A stretch of 64,000 bases of DNA from Hyposmocoma kahamanoa (GCF_003589595.1 NW_020654080.1:11490787-11554786); one strand, 5' to 3'; numbered from the stretch's first letter, positions 35,601 through 45,374 are shown. The notes: generated by a model not told the origin, from the sequence alone. Program-made: numbers and translations.

Positions 35601-36577
35601 TTAGGTTATTCTATACTATCACAGCTGATCCTCCATGACTTTTGCCATCAGAGTGGTTTGTGTTACACATTGTATAATTATCTAGCTTAAAACACTTGTG
35701 GTGGTTTAGATAAGTTTCTGAGATAATGATGATGTCTATCTTATTAGCTTTAAGTATCACTTCTACTCCGTGTTTGTTTGGCAATAGGCCATTGATGTTC
35801 CAAGCAGCAACACGTAGTGCAGACACAGGGCACATGGCACTTGCAAACTTAATGTCACTGGGTGACAGGGGCAGCAGCAGTGCCCCTCCAATCTTTGCAA
35901 ATTAAAATTCAGTAGCAGTAATTGCTAAAGGTGTATTGGTTACCACCAGACACATGGCATGTCTGTCCTGTCTCTTGATATCATAAAAAATAAATATACA
36001 TTTTTATGTTTTACCTGTAACCAGAATGTTCCCAGTATTATCGAACTTGCAGCACATGACTCTTCCATCCTGCTTGTCAAATAACTTTTTATACACAATA
36101 TCGTCATTTTCCACAGAGTACAAGTTTATGTATCCCTGTTCTGTACCAACAGCTACATGTGATTCTATATTGTTTACATCTAAACACCATGCAGCATACC
36201 CAGTAAGCAACACTGAGGTTTTCTGCACTAACTTGGCGAGATCCCACTCTACTAGCGCTCCACCAAGACCAGTGGACAACAATCTTGGTCCAACCCAGCC
36301 TAGTGCCTCCACTGAACCATTTTCAACACCAGGTATAAATTTCACTAAATACGGCGCTTGTTTCAAATCCCATACTTCAATAGACGCGTCAGCTCTGTAA
36401 TGTGGAAATAAAAAAGTAATATTACACAAACAATATTACAAAATAAAACTTTATAATATTTAGCGAAATATCTAACCTTGCAAGTGCAATGTTTCCGAGT
36501 GTTTTATTGAAAGATACACAATTTATGGCTTGAGGTTTCGGTTTATAAAATCGCACCCTGTGCACTTTGCTGGCCAT
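23440..36577 (-). CDS. UTP4: UTP4/cirhin, WD40 subunit of the small-subunit processome
   Basis: Eleven exons, in transcript order: 36577-36477, 36394-36015, 30024-29843, 29628-29441, 28982-28827, 28549-28231, 27715-27517, 26992-26760, 24858-24685, 24106-24029 and 23646-23440. They join in phase to 2217 nt (738 residues plus TAG), near the 686 residues of human cirhin. UTP4 belongs to the t-UTP/UTPA subcomplex in the nucleolus, which binds nascent pre-rRNA early in 18S maturation and supports rDNA transcription. WD-type strand ends are visible throughout: SIEVWDL, GALVEWDLAKL, DTIRVWNVDTGHAM, GRLTFWDSTHGEQ, HVDVWKLGS. The C-terminal block VPPENIVSQLPAPV is characteristic of the family. The start MASKVHRVRFYKP matches the usual N-terminus. 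Intron 2 (about 6 kb) is packed with transposons. A poly(A) signal (AATAAA on the - strand) sits only 6 nt past the stop. Confidence 0.95.
24963..25020 (-). mobile_element. tRNA-like SINE head, second type
   Basis: On the - strand a perfect A box TGGCTCAGTTGG (25015-25004) is followed by a B-box-like GGTTTGGATCC (24973-24963). A related copy lies at 55345-55455. It lies in UTP4 intron 8, so it is probably a SINE rather than a working tRNA gene. Confidence 0.55.
25320..25532 (-). mobile_element. Family A SINE, full length, in UTP4 intron 8
   Basis: Reversed blocks are present in order: the CGCACACACTCAACTT tail, the AGGGAAACCCTGTGTC body, the TCCCGGCCCGGGAATCGAACC B box and the head GGCTACGGAGGCCGTT. 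Confidence 0.85.
26031..26528 (+). mobile_element. Non-autonomous hAT-type element, copy 1 (498 bp)
   Basis: The inverted ends are built on TATAACCAGGAACAGAGACG (left) and ATTTCGTCTCTATTTCTGG (right). It is flanked by CGTTGTAA and TTTTGTAA (6 of 8 identical). A second copy at 63358-63838 shares the internal blocks TGTGTACGTCTCCATATATT, TCGTCCATTATAGCAAAGCT and CAATTGTTTCGAATTCGGGC. It has no coding capacity. Confidence 0.8.
26571..26672 (-). repeat. Family D repeat, reversed, in UTP4 intron 8
   Basis: It carries the same blocks as 15193-15291 (CGTGACCATTGGACCTGTAA, ACAAATATACGCGATTTAAA, TTGTTTCATTTCC). It ends 87 bp from the exon 8 donor. Confidence 0.75.
28736..28788. repeat. Perfect 22-bp hairpin in UTP4 intron 5
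   Basis: The arms 28736-28757 and 28767-28788 are exact reverse complements with a 9-nt loop (first arm starts ACTGGCATCACACAATGG). It is transcribed as part of the UTP4 pre-mRNA. Confidence 0.92.
30204..31985 (+). pseudogene. hAT transposon relic (ZBED5/SCAND3-like transposase), 3'-truncated
   Basis: The 5' terminal sequence CAGCCTTTCCCAAAGTGGGC (30204 on) is a typical hAT end. The transposase reads in three pieces. The first is 30826-31419, with a BED-type zinc finger region (LCFQCLKTFSNAAMKPSTLQ followed by H and Y/F). The second is 31424-31789, with the DDE-fold strand FSIQLDESTLPTNEALLLSY and the ISVATDGAPAM block. The third is 31793-31985, with HTEDRWLSRGNCL. A frameshift with a small loss separates pieces one and two. 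A single in-frame TAA, replacing a codon expected to be Gln, separates pieces two and three. The sequence stops abruptly at about 31985, where a reversed LINE begins, so the C-terminal dimerisation region and the 3' end are missing. It lies in UTP4 intron 2, opposite to the gene. Confidence 0.85.
30347..30399. repeat. 22-bp hairpin with one mismatch inside the hAT relic
   Basis: The arms 30347-30368 and 30378-30399 are reverse complements except one position, with a 9-nt loop (first arm begins GTCGTATTCTAGAACTC). Confidence 0.88.
32310..33193 (+). mobile_element. THAP-domain DNA transposon relic (P-superfamily-like) inserted in the jockey LINE
   Basis: It is flanked by GTATAGAG (32302-32309) and GCATAGAG (33194-33201), an 8-bp duplication with one difference. 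The LINE coding frame continues in phase across the two flanks once the insert and one duplication are set aside. Inside, from about 32539, a frame reads SAVYGCLSSSKRDKERSFFV, the start of a THAP zinc finger (CxxC spacing degraded). Terminal repeats are weak. The 8-bp duplication plus THAP fits the P superfamily. Most of the transposase is missing. Confidence 0.7.
34068..34262. repeat. Imperfect ATC/ACC trinucleotide repeat
   Basis: Nearly 200 bp of CATCAT and CACCAT-type triplets. Open frames through it on the - strand (Asp/Gly-rich or Met/Val-rich) are repeat artefacts. Confidence 0.9.
34331..34453 (-). mobile_element. Family A SINE, head half
   Basis: It is reversed and carries AAATGTAGGCCATACAAATA, a degraded B box (AATCAAACCTGG) and GGTAACCGTTCGGCCACAG. 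Confidence 0.8.
34655..34862 (+). mobile_element. Family A SINE, decayed full-length copy
   Basis: It runs from ACTGCCTCCATGGCTGAAC to GGGGCTATGTTGAGCGTGTG. The B box is degraded to GGTTCCATTACC. Confidence 0.82.
35145..35375 (+). mobile_element. Family A SINE, well-preserved copy with (TTA)n tail
   Basis: It reads ACTGCCTTCGTGGCCGAACG, B box GGTTCGATTCC, the body to CTATGTTGAGTGTGTAC and then ATT/TTA repeats. Confidence 0.87.
35855..35993 (-). mobile_element. Family B fragment in UTP4 intron 2
   Basis: GGGTGACAGGGGCAGCAGCA and CACCAGACACATGGCATGTC correspond to the head half of family B, with internal loss. Confidence 0.65.
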
Positions 36578-37278
36578 GTTAACACTGTCTTCTATCTATA
36601 CTTTCACAACAATGGCATGGAAGGTAACTATTATATTCCGAATGAAATAGCATACCACAAACCACTAATACCTACTAGACACAAACTTCGACGGGTAACG
36701 TCAAAGTTGTGAATGTCAAGAACCACGTGTAAATTGTTTACAAAGTTTGAATCACTTTAAAGTCTATTATGTGTTTAATAATAAATATAGATATCATTGG
36801 GTTTTATATGGTAATATCATAAAAAGAAAAATTATGATATTTTTTAATGAAAAATCGCACTGTTTCTGTAATCGATATTTAATTTTCTCGGCTTGCTCAA
36901 CTACCAATAAAAATAACAGCCTTTGTAAATACAACAGGGTTCTCTAATATTGCCAGTTGTCCACTTTCTTAACTACTGTATATTCAGTTTTTTATCATTA
37001 TTATTAGAAAAATAGGGCTCGCAGAACATGTCGCGACTTTTACGAGGGCAGCCAGTATCTCGCACTTTAAGCTGTTGTGCTAGCCATACTTTTTATTTAT
37101 TTAAAATTTATTTAACAAACAAGTCAGATAAAAATTAGTAGATGTTAATGTATATTACATGGTATTACCGTTAAAAATAAGTTCTTTCTTTGGTGTTGAT
37201 TCTAAATATTTTCCTATAAATATTTGTGTTTATTGGAGATACCTGAACACTTCGGTGTAAACCTAATTGTTGTACACC
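36578..37278. promoter_or_regulatory. Divergent UTP4-PIP4P intergenic region with an E-box
   Basis: Two start codons face away from each other 701 bp apart, so this stretch should hold both promoters. A perfect CACGTG E-box lies at 36724-36729, 147 bp upstream of the UTP4 ATG. AATCGATA (36870-36877) differs from the insect DRE (TATCGATA) at one base. In Drosophila, Myc/Max act through CACGTG at ribosome-biogenesis genes, so the E-box fits UTP4. Occupancy here is inference. Confidence 0.5.
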
Positions 37279-39679
37279 ATGGGGGATGGACAAAGTGAAA
37301 ATCAACCCCTTTTGAGGGACGGTAAGCATAAACGACGATATCGATGTTTTGACAGCTGATGATTCAACGAAAAGCCAATTTGCTATTAATTTGTTGCTAA
37401 ATAATAATACATAACAATGGATGCAGTTGCCGATGCAACAAAAAAATTTATATTACGCAACGATTTTCTTCATTTTGTTGCGTGTTATTACTTAAGCTTG
37501 ATCACGAATTTACTTGTATGTTTGACAGAGGAGGTAAATGTCAGCACAATATCTCCTATCGGTCCCGATGAGCTGCCGCCGCCGTACCAGCAGGCGGGGT
37601 TGCCCATGGTAACATGTCGCGTGTGCCAAGCCATGATAGACATATCTGGAAAGCGTGAGCAGCACGTCGTCAAATGTTCTGATTGTAATGAGGCCACGGT
37701 AAGAAGCCTTTTAAACACTTAGGTACCTTATTAACAAATACATCAGGCCATGCACTGTGATAATCCATTTTCACAAAGTTTAGTTGCTTGTGCTGTTTGA
37801 CAATTACAATAGGAAGCAGTATAGGTATATTATTTTAATCTGGAAATAAATAGATGACATGAAAAGTGATTCATCTTCTATAGGCACAATTCCCTTTGAA
37901 TCTAAATAAGTTACTTAAATAATATTTAATAACATATTAAGTATTACTATTTTAATGTTCCATGATGTTGTACATAAATGTTATTAGATTTAATTATTAA
38001 ATTACATAGATGTAAAGCATAAATATGTTCTTTACAGCCAATAAGAAATGCTCCACCGGGTAAGAAGTACGTACGCTGTCCGTGCAACTGCTTGCTAATC
38101 TGCAAATCTTCATCTCAGCGTATAGCATGTCCGAGGGCAGATTGCAAAAGGATCATTAACCTGGCACCTTCTCCGGTTACTCCCCCTGTTCCCACTTTAC
38201 CTGGCATGTGCAGAGTAATCTGTGCCCATTGCCAAGACACATTTTTGGTAAGATTTTAATTTAACATTTAAAAAAGGATGTATACTTAAAAAGTGTGCAG
38301 CTTTTACTGATTATTAAACCTAATTTCTTCACAAACATTGATGCCAAATAGTGTACTATATGTACAGGGTTAAATGAAAGTTGTCAATATTTACTTTTTA
38401 CACTTCTATTGTATGATAACCAACTTATGTATAGCATGGAATAGAATATTATAGACTGCCTGTTCCAATCCATTATATATGAAATGTAAAGAAAATGGTT
38501 TAGTAAAATTCTAAAGCAATCACTCAATAAATTGAATAAGTAACACTCACATATATTTCAAAGATTTTGATTTGATATCTCATCACTTTTTACACCAACA
38601 TTCATTTGAATAACATCATAAAATCATATTTCAAAAGTGGTAGTCATAAACTGAGATTATGTTTTAATTATAGATGTATGAATAGTCTAGGGTTGTATAG
38701 TGATTTATGGAAAAAATGTTCAGTTCATTCAATTAAAGTTTTTGTAATTGATTAGTAAATTGATAATTTCAATCGCAATCAAACTAGTATCTAAGTGTAA
38801 GGATGTAAATATGCTATTATAGGTTATGTAAGGAATACCGCTAGTATGACTCAATTAAACAAATAAATTAATTTAAATACTTAATTGATTTCTAGTTGGC
38901 AATAAAATTGGCCATCACTATGGTCGGGGTCAGTGACTTGTTTGTTTACTTTTTGTTTCAAATGGATTGAAACAAAGTATAGTTACTATGGTTAATTGCA
39001 AAGCTGTAGACCTATTAATTAAGACTGTAGACCAAGACTAGTGATATGCACAATACAGATAAGTTTGTTGATTTCTACGCCAGAGGTCAGGCATTTTTGT
39101 AGTGAAAGTATTTAAGGTTGAATTTATTGCTCCTTTTGTATTTTTCAGATATTAGATTCTTTTATGAGGCCTTCTTGATTTACATGGCGAATTTGCATCT
39201 AAAAATGTCTCAATTAATTTTTAACAGACTTTTACTGTAAATAAAAAAATTATATATAAGTATAATAAATAAAATACAAATTTAGCTTAATTAGAAATTT
39301 AATAAAAAAATGTTATCAATCAATGTTCAAAAAAAGTTCAAAGTCATTGTACTTTGATTAATAACATTTTTTGATAAGCATATTTTTGTTTCAGTACCAG
39401 CTGTTGAAAAACGCGCCAGTGCGATGCCCTCATTGTCGGAAAGTGTCCTCGGTAGGGCCGCGAATGGCACGCGTTAAGGGAACCGTATTCGCTATAATGG
39501 CGCTGATATTCTTCGCTATTGCATTGGGAGTCACTCTCGGTACTCTGTCAGCAGCTAAAACACACGGTGGAGGCATATATGTTGCATATGTTGGCGCGTT
39601 CCTGCTAGCATTCATCCTCGCTGGCCGAGCTGTCTACTACTTTGCTATGAAAGTAAGTGTAATTGACGGCCCTATGTAA
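37279..39679 (+). CDS. PIP4P: PIP4P/TMEM55-type phosphatidylinositol-4,5-bisphosphate 4-phosphatase family protein
   Basis: Four exons (37279-37321, 37529-37698, 38038-38247 and 39395-39679) join in phase to 708 nt, 235 residues. The N-terminus has an acidic dileucine-like start (ENQPLLRD) and DELPPPYQQ. Next come the family's cysteine-rich blocks: [67 protein letters not shown] and [15 protein letters not shown]5R motif (C93 to R99, CKSSSQR) is the proposed phosphatase signature. Two membrane helices follow (about 171-193 and 201-225), with a short MKVS tail. Vertebrate TMEM55A/B sit in late endosome/lysosome membranes. They were reported as PtdIns(4,5)P2 4-phosphatases, and TMEM55B recruits JIP4 for lysosome transport; the enzymatic role is debated. 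The last exon reads through an internal GTAAGT, as expected from the conserved ending. A poly(A) signal is at 40077-40082. Confidence 0.95.
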
Positions 39680-40443
39680 TACTAAACTCTGTAGCTCTAG
39701 ATCTTGTGATATGACTAGGAAATATTGAAGTTATTGATTCCATATAGCATTATTATGTTATGAAATAGTTTTTATTACACAAAATATGAAAACAATATTT
39801 AAGCACCAACACTACAGAAGACAAGTTGGTTGTTACTCATGTTAAGGTGGTGCCATTGTATGTACGCCAAAACAAAAATAGGGAGGGGTGAGAATAAAAT
39901 TTCTATACATTTTATAAGAATTAATGGTAGTTGAAATATTAAAGATTTTGATTTACTTTTTCATAGAATTGCATTGATTTCTTTTATAGATCATTCTTCA
40001 TAATTTCTGATTAAATAAATTATTTGGAAATGTTCTTTTGATTGTTGTGCTATGTATAAATTATAATATAAATATTAATAAAAGCTTTTCGTGAGATTAT
40101 TATTTAAAAAAAATTACACCTTAAAAGACGGTGATTATGTTTTATATATTGGTTTCATTTTTTTTTTATGAACAGCAAATAATGTTGTTTTCGAATTATT
40201 TCAATATTATAAAGTGTAAATCTGTGTATATCTAATCCACACAATAACACGCAAATAAGCCATTCAAAAAACACCAGTGAATATTTTCTGCATAAAATAT
40301 ACAAATGGACATTTATATATGCAGAAAATATTTAACATGTGGCGTGACACAATTTCTTAGACATATTTATTAGTATTGAGTTTTGTGACATATTATTGCT
40401 TTATATATACTTCAAACGAAAATGAGCCCACCTTGTTCTCTAA
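39680..40443 (+). other. Presumed 3' UTR of the PIP4P gene and spacer
   Basis: No coding sequence is present. AATAAA is at 40077-40082. Confidence 0.5.
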
Positions 40444-40736
40444 GGCTCAATTCACAGTGGCGCAGAGTCGAAGCGTCGCGACGCGTCATGTTTTTCGCCT
40501 ATAGCATATTCATCTCTATTTTCCCATAATTAAGGTACAAATTTATGTTATGCAAATATGGAGTCGAGAGTCGACGCGCGTTACTTGAGCGCAGTGAGGC
40601 GTCAGACGCCGACCACACTGTGATCCGGGCGCACTAATGCGAGCGTTGTCGCGCGTCGATGCGCGTCGCCAGGCGTTGTAGTTGAAAAACAAGACGCGAC
40701 GCGACGCTTCGACTCTGCGCCAATATGAGTTGAGCC
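40444..40736. mobile_element. CpG-rich MITE with >40-bp inverted ends
   Basis: The left end GGCTCAATTCACAGTGGCGC followed by AGAGTCGAAGCGTCGCGACG is mirrored at the right end, whose reverse complement reads GGCTCAACTCATATTGGCGC then AGAGTCGAAGCGTCGCGTCG. The interior also carries CGCGCGT motifs in a genome that is otherwise AT-rich. No coding capacity was seen, and no clear target duplication. Confidence 0.8.
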
Positions 40737-42555
40737 ATATAGTAATAAACTAATAAGACTAAAATTGAGTGTCACATAATTTGACTAAAAGAATACTACC
40801 CAAAATATTGTTTTGCGCTGCTTGCATCTGTTACTGCATTCCTGTATAATTTTTTATATATTGTGAAACATAAGATGCGTCTCTAATTATTACATAATTG
40901 GTAGGAAAATGCTTTGAGTGAGCATATTTTAGAAACCATTTCAACATTTAAGTTGATACAAATGTTACTAATTTTTTTTAAATTATGCCTGTAACTTCAT
41001 CATCACCACAAACTAATCATACATCCCACAGCTGGACACGCCTCTGTATCTGTAATTTACGAGTCATAAAGAATCTGATCCCGAAATTACCATGTACTGT
41101 AAAGATGTTCTCTTTTTATTATGTTTATGTTATATTTAGTGGTTTTCTACAAAATGGAAATCTCAGTGGTACCTAATGGTTATTTTGATGGGATGTGATA
41201 AAATAACGACAGTGAAAGATCGCAGTCAATAATTTGTTTTTTAAATGCTTGCAGTGTTATCTTGTCAGTCTGTTACATTCTCCGATAAATGTATTAATTT
41301 AGGATTTTTATGTATAAAATTAATGGTAATTTAGGTAATTATCATGTATCATTTATTAATAATTTTCGTAACATGTTAGGGCTTTACACGTGTATTTATA
41401 GCTATAAGGCAAATAAACTGTAACCACAAAAAGTTTTCTAGTTTTTATTGCACCATTAATTTAAAAGAAAATGCGTATTCAATTAAGTTTGTTTATTATA
41501 TAATGATAAAATTATCTGAGGTCATCTTATTTAATGTCAAAAATTAGGTACGTTTACGCTTATAAATTAGAGCAAGTGCATAGATTTCTTAAAATAGTTG
41601 TGGTCTTAAAATTATATGGCTGCCGCGGTCATCGATTGTCAAGAGCCGCTTCAAAGTCCTCTTTATTTTCAAACACAAATAATGAATAGGTGCATTTCAC
41701 TTTTTGACTGTTAAATAAAAAGACGTACAGCACTTTTTTGTTAATGACGTCAATAAAATACTAAGTTATAATGAAATCCCTAATGGGATATAAATTAATT
41801 TTTACAAATTGCATTTTTAACGCAAATTTATGAATAACGTCCTTTGTTTAACGGGGTAGGAAGTTATTACTTTACCCTTGGTTTTGGGGTATAATGATCT
41901 TGTACTCCATTAATTCCATATTTTTTAATAAGAACGATTCACTCACTGTCTATAAATTTAAATACTCTCACATTTAGGCATATAAGTGCCATTATAATTG
42001 TGGACTTACGGATACAATGGTTCCAAATGTACTGACCGACTATGTATTAAACATTAGACACCTATATAGATATCATATAAATTTTGTATTGCAAAAATAT
42101 CGGAATGGACCTTATTTATTATCATCTAATAGTACACATCGATATATACTCAAAACTACGAGAAGGAATGTCTTTATCGCACGACACACAAAGCTCCATT
42201 GTTAAACGCGAAAGAAACTAATCAAAACTAGTACCATGTACTTAGAGAAATATACAAAAATTACGAATGTTCTATTACAACTTACAAGTGATAAAGATGG
42301 TCGATTAAGAAATCGTCATTTCAGGGTCTTATCTGTATCACGAAAGATCATTTCTGTTACTTATACCCTTCTAAAGTCACTTAAATTACGCTTACATTAG
42401 CAGTTATTACGTCGTTAACATACAGAAACGTTGAGTGCTTCATTTGTGATAAAAAGTTTCTGTTATTGTCAACGCCATGCGCAAATTGGGGCTCAAAGTT
42501 TACAATCTCCTTTTCGTTTTGTAGGTGTTCATGTTAGTTTAACACCTATGTGCAG
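40737..42555. other. Spacer between convergent PIP4P and TPPP genes
   Basis: It contains the probable TPPP 3' UTR (AATAAA on the - strand at 42120-42115) and no other gene or recognised repeat. Confidence 0.5.
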
Positions 42556-44278
42556 TTAATGTGACTTGTCGTAGGAGTCCTTATGTTGGTAGCCAGACAC
42601 GTAGCCCGAAGCATCGACGACGTCCTTCCTGCCAGCGATGCCTTTGCCTTTCCCTGTCTCGTCGAACCGTTGTTTGTGTGATCCAGTGTATTTGCTGGTA
42701 TCCGTCAATCTGTCTACTGCCGCTGCGGCAGCTTGTGATTTCGTCACCTGTAACAGAGAATAAATAACTTTATATAAAAAAAGACCTCAAAAGATCGTGA
42801 AATTACATCATTTTATTCAATTACATCTATTTGCCAAGTTTCTTTGAAATTGGTAACCAACGAAACCGAAAGTGAAACCGGGTTAACCCCTAGTTTGCCG
42901 CCCTCAGAGGTGGAATATTTTCTTCAAATTTAAATGGGACCAATTTTGAAGTACCCTCTTTCCAATAAAAAAAGAATCGTCAAAATCGGTTCACAGGTTG
43001 AATTGAGAACCTCCTCCTTTTTTTGAAGTCGGTTAAAAAGTACCGTTATCCAATGAAATATGTGTCTTCTGGTAATGTGTGCCGTATTTTAAATGTAAAT
43101 ATAATATAAGCGCACATAGAAAGACTTGGATATATTTCAAAGATACCTACAATTGACCGCCAAAAAAATGAAGGGGGAATGTCTCCTATTATTACGCAAC
43201 AAAATTTAGAGAAATTGAAACTCCTATAGGACTTACATGGCTGGACACCCCTGGCTGCCCACACGTTGTTAATTTCCTCTTTATCTCATCGAGCTCCACT
43301 TTTTTGTTCTTCGCAAGTTCGTCGAGGAATTTCTGGTAATCGTCGACGCCTACTTTCAAGGACTTGAGTTTCTTAAAATAAATGCCAGTGTCTGTGGTGG
43401 TGATCTTTTTACCGTCGATTACTTTAGCCTGTTTCATCCATTTGTCGCTCTGCGATAGAGTGATGAGTTTGCCGTCTGATTTCGGGTCCCCGAATTTGGA
43501 GAAGGCTTTAAATGCGTCCTGAAAAAATGTTACATCATTACATCTTCGAGGGGCAGAAATGTTTTGATAGGTCTTCTGTATATTATAAGGCTGCTAATAG
43601 ATTGACTGAATGCGAGAAGTCGTTATCCGAGACCTCGACTGCCTAAAATTGATAACGACGTCACGCATTATCTGCACGCAATTAAAACCTACTTCATGCA
43701 GCTGAGATCTTATATATAATAATATATATATATATATTATCTCTCTCTTCAGACACAAGTTGACAAGTCCCATGTGCCTGTACTTTCACCAGCACCCTTA
43801 CCCTTCTAAACCGGAGAGCAGTAATGCTAACAGTACTGCTTGGCGGCACAAATAGGTAAGGTGGCAGTACTTCCCTGGACGAACTCTTTCACAAGGTTCT
43901 GAGCTGCTAAAATGCCAGTGATGCCTTTGCCTTTAGTAGAGGCATCGAGACAAACCCAAGTAGGGTTTAACGGTACTTTACAATATTTATGTATACTTTT
44001 TTCTTAAAACAATAAAATAAAAAAATTACGGCTAAGTATTTACTCGTAGTATATTATCACAATCGGAGATCTTGATGACGTTCTTTAGCATTTTTCTTCT
44101 TGTTACAAATTACGACAGTACTTACCTTAAACGGTAATGCATTGTCGTTGCTCTTGGGCGACGTTCCGTTGGCTGCGCCGGCGGCACCGGGCGCGGCTCC
44201 ATTTTCCAGCTTAACGTCCTTCACCTCCTGCGTCAAGTTCTCTACGGTTTCCTGGGCCTTAGCGGTCTCTTCTGCCAT
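42556..44278 (-). CDS. TPPP: TPPP/p25-alpha family protein (Drosophila ringer homologue)
   Basis: Three coding exons (44278-44126, 43518-43237 and 42747-42556) join in phase 0 to 208 residues plus TAA. TPPP proteins bind tubulin, bundle and stabilise microtubules, and act mainly in neurons, glia and ciliated or flagellated cells. Exon 1 (residues 1-51) is an Ala/Gly-rich, acidic, probably disordered extension. The p25-alpha domain starts at about residue 52 ([20 protein letters not shown]) and includes [20 protein letters not shown] and [15 protein letters not shown]. The most conserved part of the family, [20 protein letters not shown] followed by [12 protein letters not shown], is in exon 3. 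The ATG at 44278 is used rather than the in-frame GTG two codons upstream. A splice acceptor (TTTCAG) ends 13 nt upstream of the ATG, so the 5' UTR is split and the promoter lies elsewhere, possibly near 56.8 kb. Introns hold family B and family C repeats. Confidence 0.95.
42774..43038 (-). mobile_element. MITE, family C, in a TPPP intron
   Basis: It is reversed: AAGACCTCAAAAGATCGTG at the left edge, TTGCCAAGTTTC and GGTTCACAGGTTGAATTGAG inside, and TTTTGAAGTCGGTTAAAAAG at the right edge. Confidence 0.8.
43755..43910 (+). mobile_element. Family B copy (truncated) in a TPPP intron
   Basis: It runs from AAGTTGACAAGTCCCATGTG to GACGAACTCTTTCACAAGG, lacking the head. Confidence 0.8.
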
Positions 44279-44674
44279 CTTCACTTACTTACTGAAACAT
44301 TTGAAATGTATTTTTTAATTATTCAATTCTCGCTAGTCGTCGCTAGTCGCTTTTCAGAAATGATTTGTAATACAGTTTATAATTTATCCGTGTCTCTAAT
44401 AACAGTAGCAGAACATTTTTCCGCAAATCTAAGTTAAGTTTAGATGGCATAATTAAAATATCTCACTTATTATCACTCCCCTTGTATCGTATGCATGACG
44501 GTGATTGTTATACAATTCATTTTGCAGGTATTATTAAGATGTTATTCTATCTCGGATCCAAGGTACTGGCACCAAATTAAATAAGCATGTTTATAGCTAA
44601 AATTGACTCATCTACCTAGCAGTGGCGAGGCGTCGTATAACTCCACTCTCACCGGCTTGCCTAAAATTTTCCAG

Positions 44675-44845
44675 CCCCCGTAGTATGGCTACGCATGATA
44701 GTTGCGACGCGCGCGATAAAATTGCAATAAGCGTGTGCTATTGGCTATCTAAATTAGATCTGATTGGGACAGCCAATAGCGCGCGGTTATTTCATTCATT
44801 TTATCGCCCGCGTCGCGACTATCATGCGTAGCCATGGTACGGGGG
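44675..44845. mobile_element. Inverted-repeat MITE with ~70-bp ends
   Basis: The left end CCCCCGTAGTATGGCTACGC, then ATGATAGTTGCGACGCGCGC, is mirrored on the right (reverse complement CCCCCGTACCATGGCTACGC, then ATGATAGTCGCGACGCGGGC). The homology continues through CTATTGGCT on each side. CAG flanks both ends and may be a 3-bp duplication. No coding capacity was seen. Confidence 0.8.
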
Positions 44846-45330
44846 CAGGTATCATCAAATATTATAAATATTTAAAAGTACTTTACTACATTTTGTGCTC
44901 AATTTTACTTGTGCAATGTAATTAACCAGTGAAATAAAGTGTACTTGTATCTTGTGTGCTAATAAGTATTCTGTTTAATTGTCGCCAAGGCGCCACTTGT
45001 TAAGGCAAGTGTTTTTTGTTTTGTCCGGCTTTACTAAAGACAATTTTTACGCCTCGCTACTACTACCTAGTTACAGTATACATGAAAATTTAAAACAGAA
45101 GAAGGATGAAACAGCTGCTGTGCACGCCTAACGTACCAGACAAAATATCACGCCATTTGGGCACAATTTTATTCATACCTCCAGCCCAGCAGCCTTTTTG
45201 TAGTTGTGTCAGTAAAAAAATAATAATAATTAAGGGTCGTTTATGAGAGAAGTCAAACAGAAAGAACGTTTTACAAATAATTAAATATATATTTTTTTAT
45301 ATTTAATTATAATTATGTTTATTTGATTTA

Positions 45331-45374
45331 ACTGCCTCCGTGACCGAGCGCTTACTAAGCAGAATTGCCACGAA
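45331..45374 (+). mobile_element. Family A SINE head fragment
   Basis: It contains ACTGCCTCCGTGACCGAGCG and GAATTGCCACGAA only. Confidence 0.6.

Larger units (their letters stand above)
31986..35835 (-). pseudogene. Jockey-clade LINE relic split by two insertions
   Basis: Read on the - strand, the endonuclease begins at 35835-35611 (LRVAAWNINGLLPNKHGVEV, IIISETYLNHH, SHGGSAVIV). It resumes at about 33655-33202 (HPYLQATTVTV, SGGDCNSKHMSWGSRLTNAR, PTYWPAVNNKIPDLLDFFI, TTSDHVPIIG). It continues at 32301-31986 with the linker (WHAFRNTLGSETNPKIRLKT, DIDEATFYATKKLQEAAWKS). Stops and a frameshift are present, and the reverse transcriptase is lost where the element abuts the hAT relic. The gaps are explained by inserted DNA at 32310-33193 and about 33655-35600. 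The three pieces are in the right order and orientation for a single original element. Confidence 0.82.

Noticed and set aside
36026..36400. 124-codon + strand frame
   Set aside because: Antisense shadow of UTP4 exon 2, which has clear WD40 content on the - strand.
37417..37528. N-terminal extension of the PIP4P exon 2 frame
   Set aside because: It is open intronic sequence upstream of the acceptor at 37528. The conserved start is in the separate exon at 37279-37321.
44279..44284. GTG start two codons upstream of the TPPP ATG
   Set aside because: The ATG at 44278 is the natural eukaryotic start; the GTG lies in the short 5' UTR after the splice acceptor.
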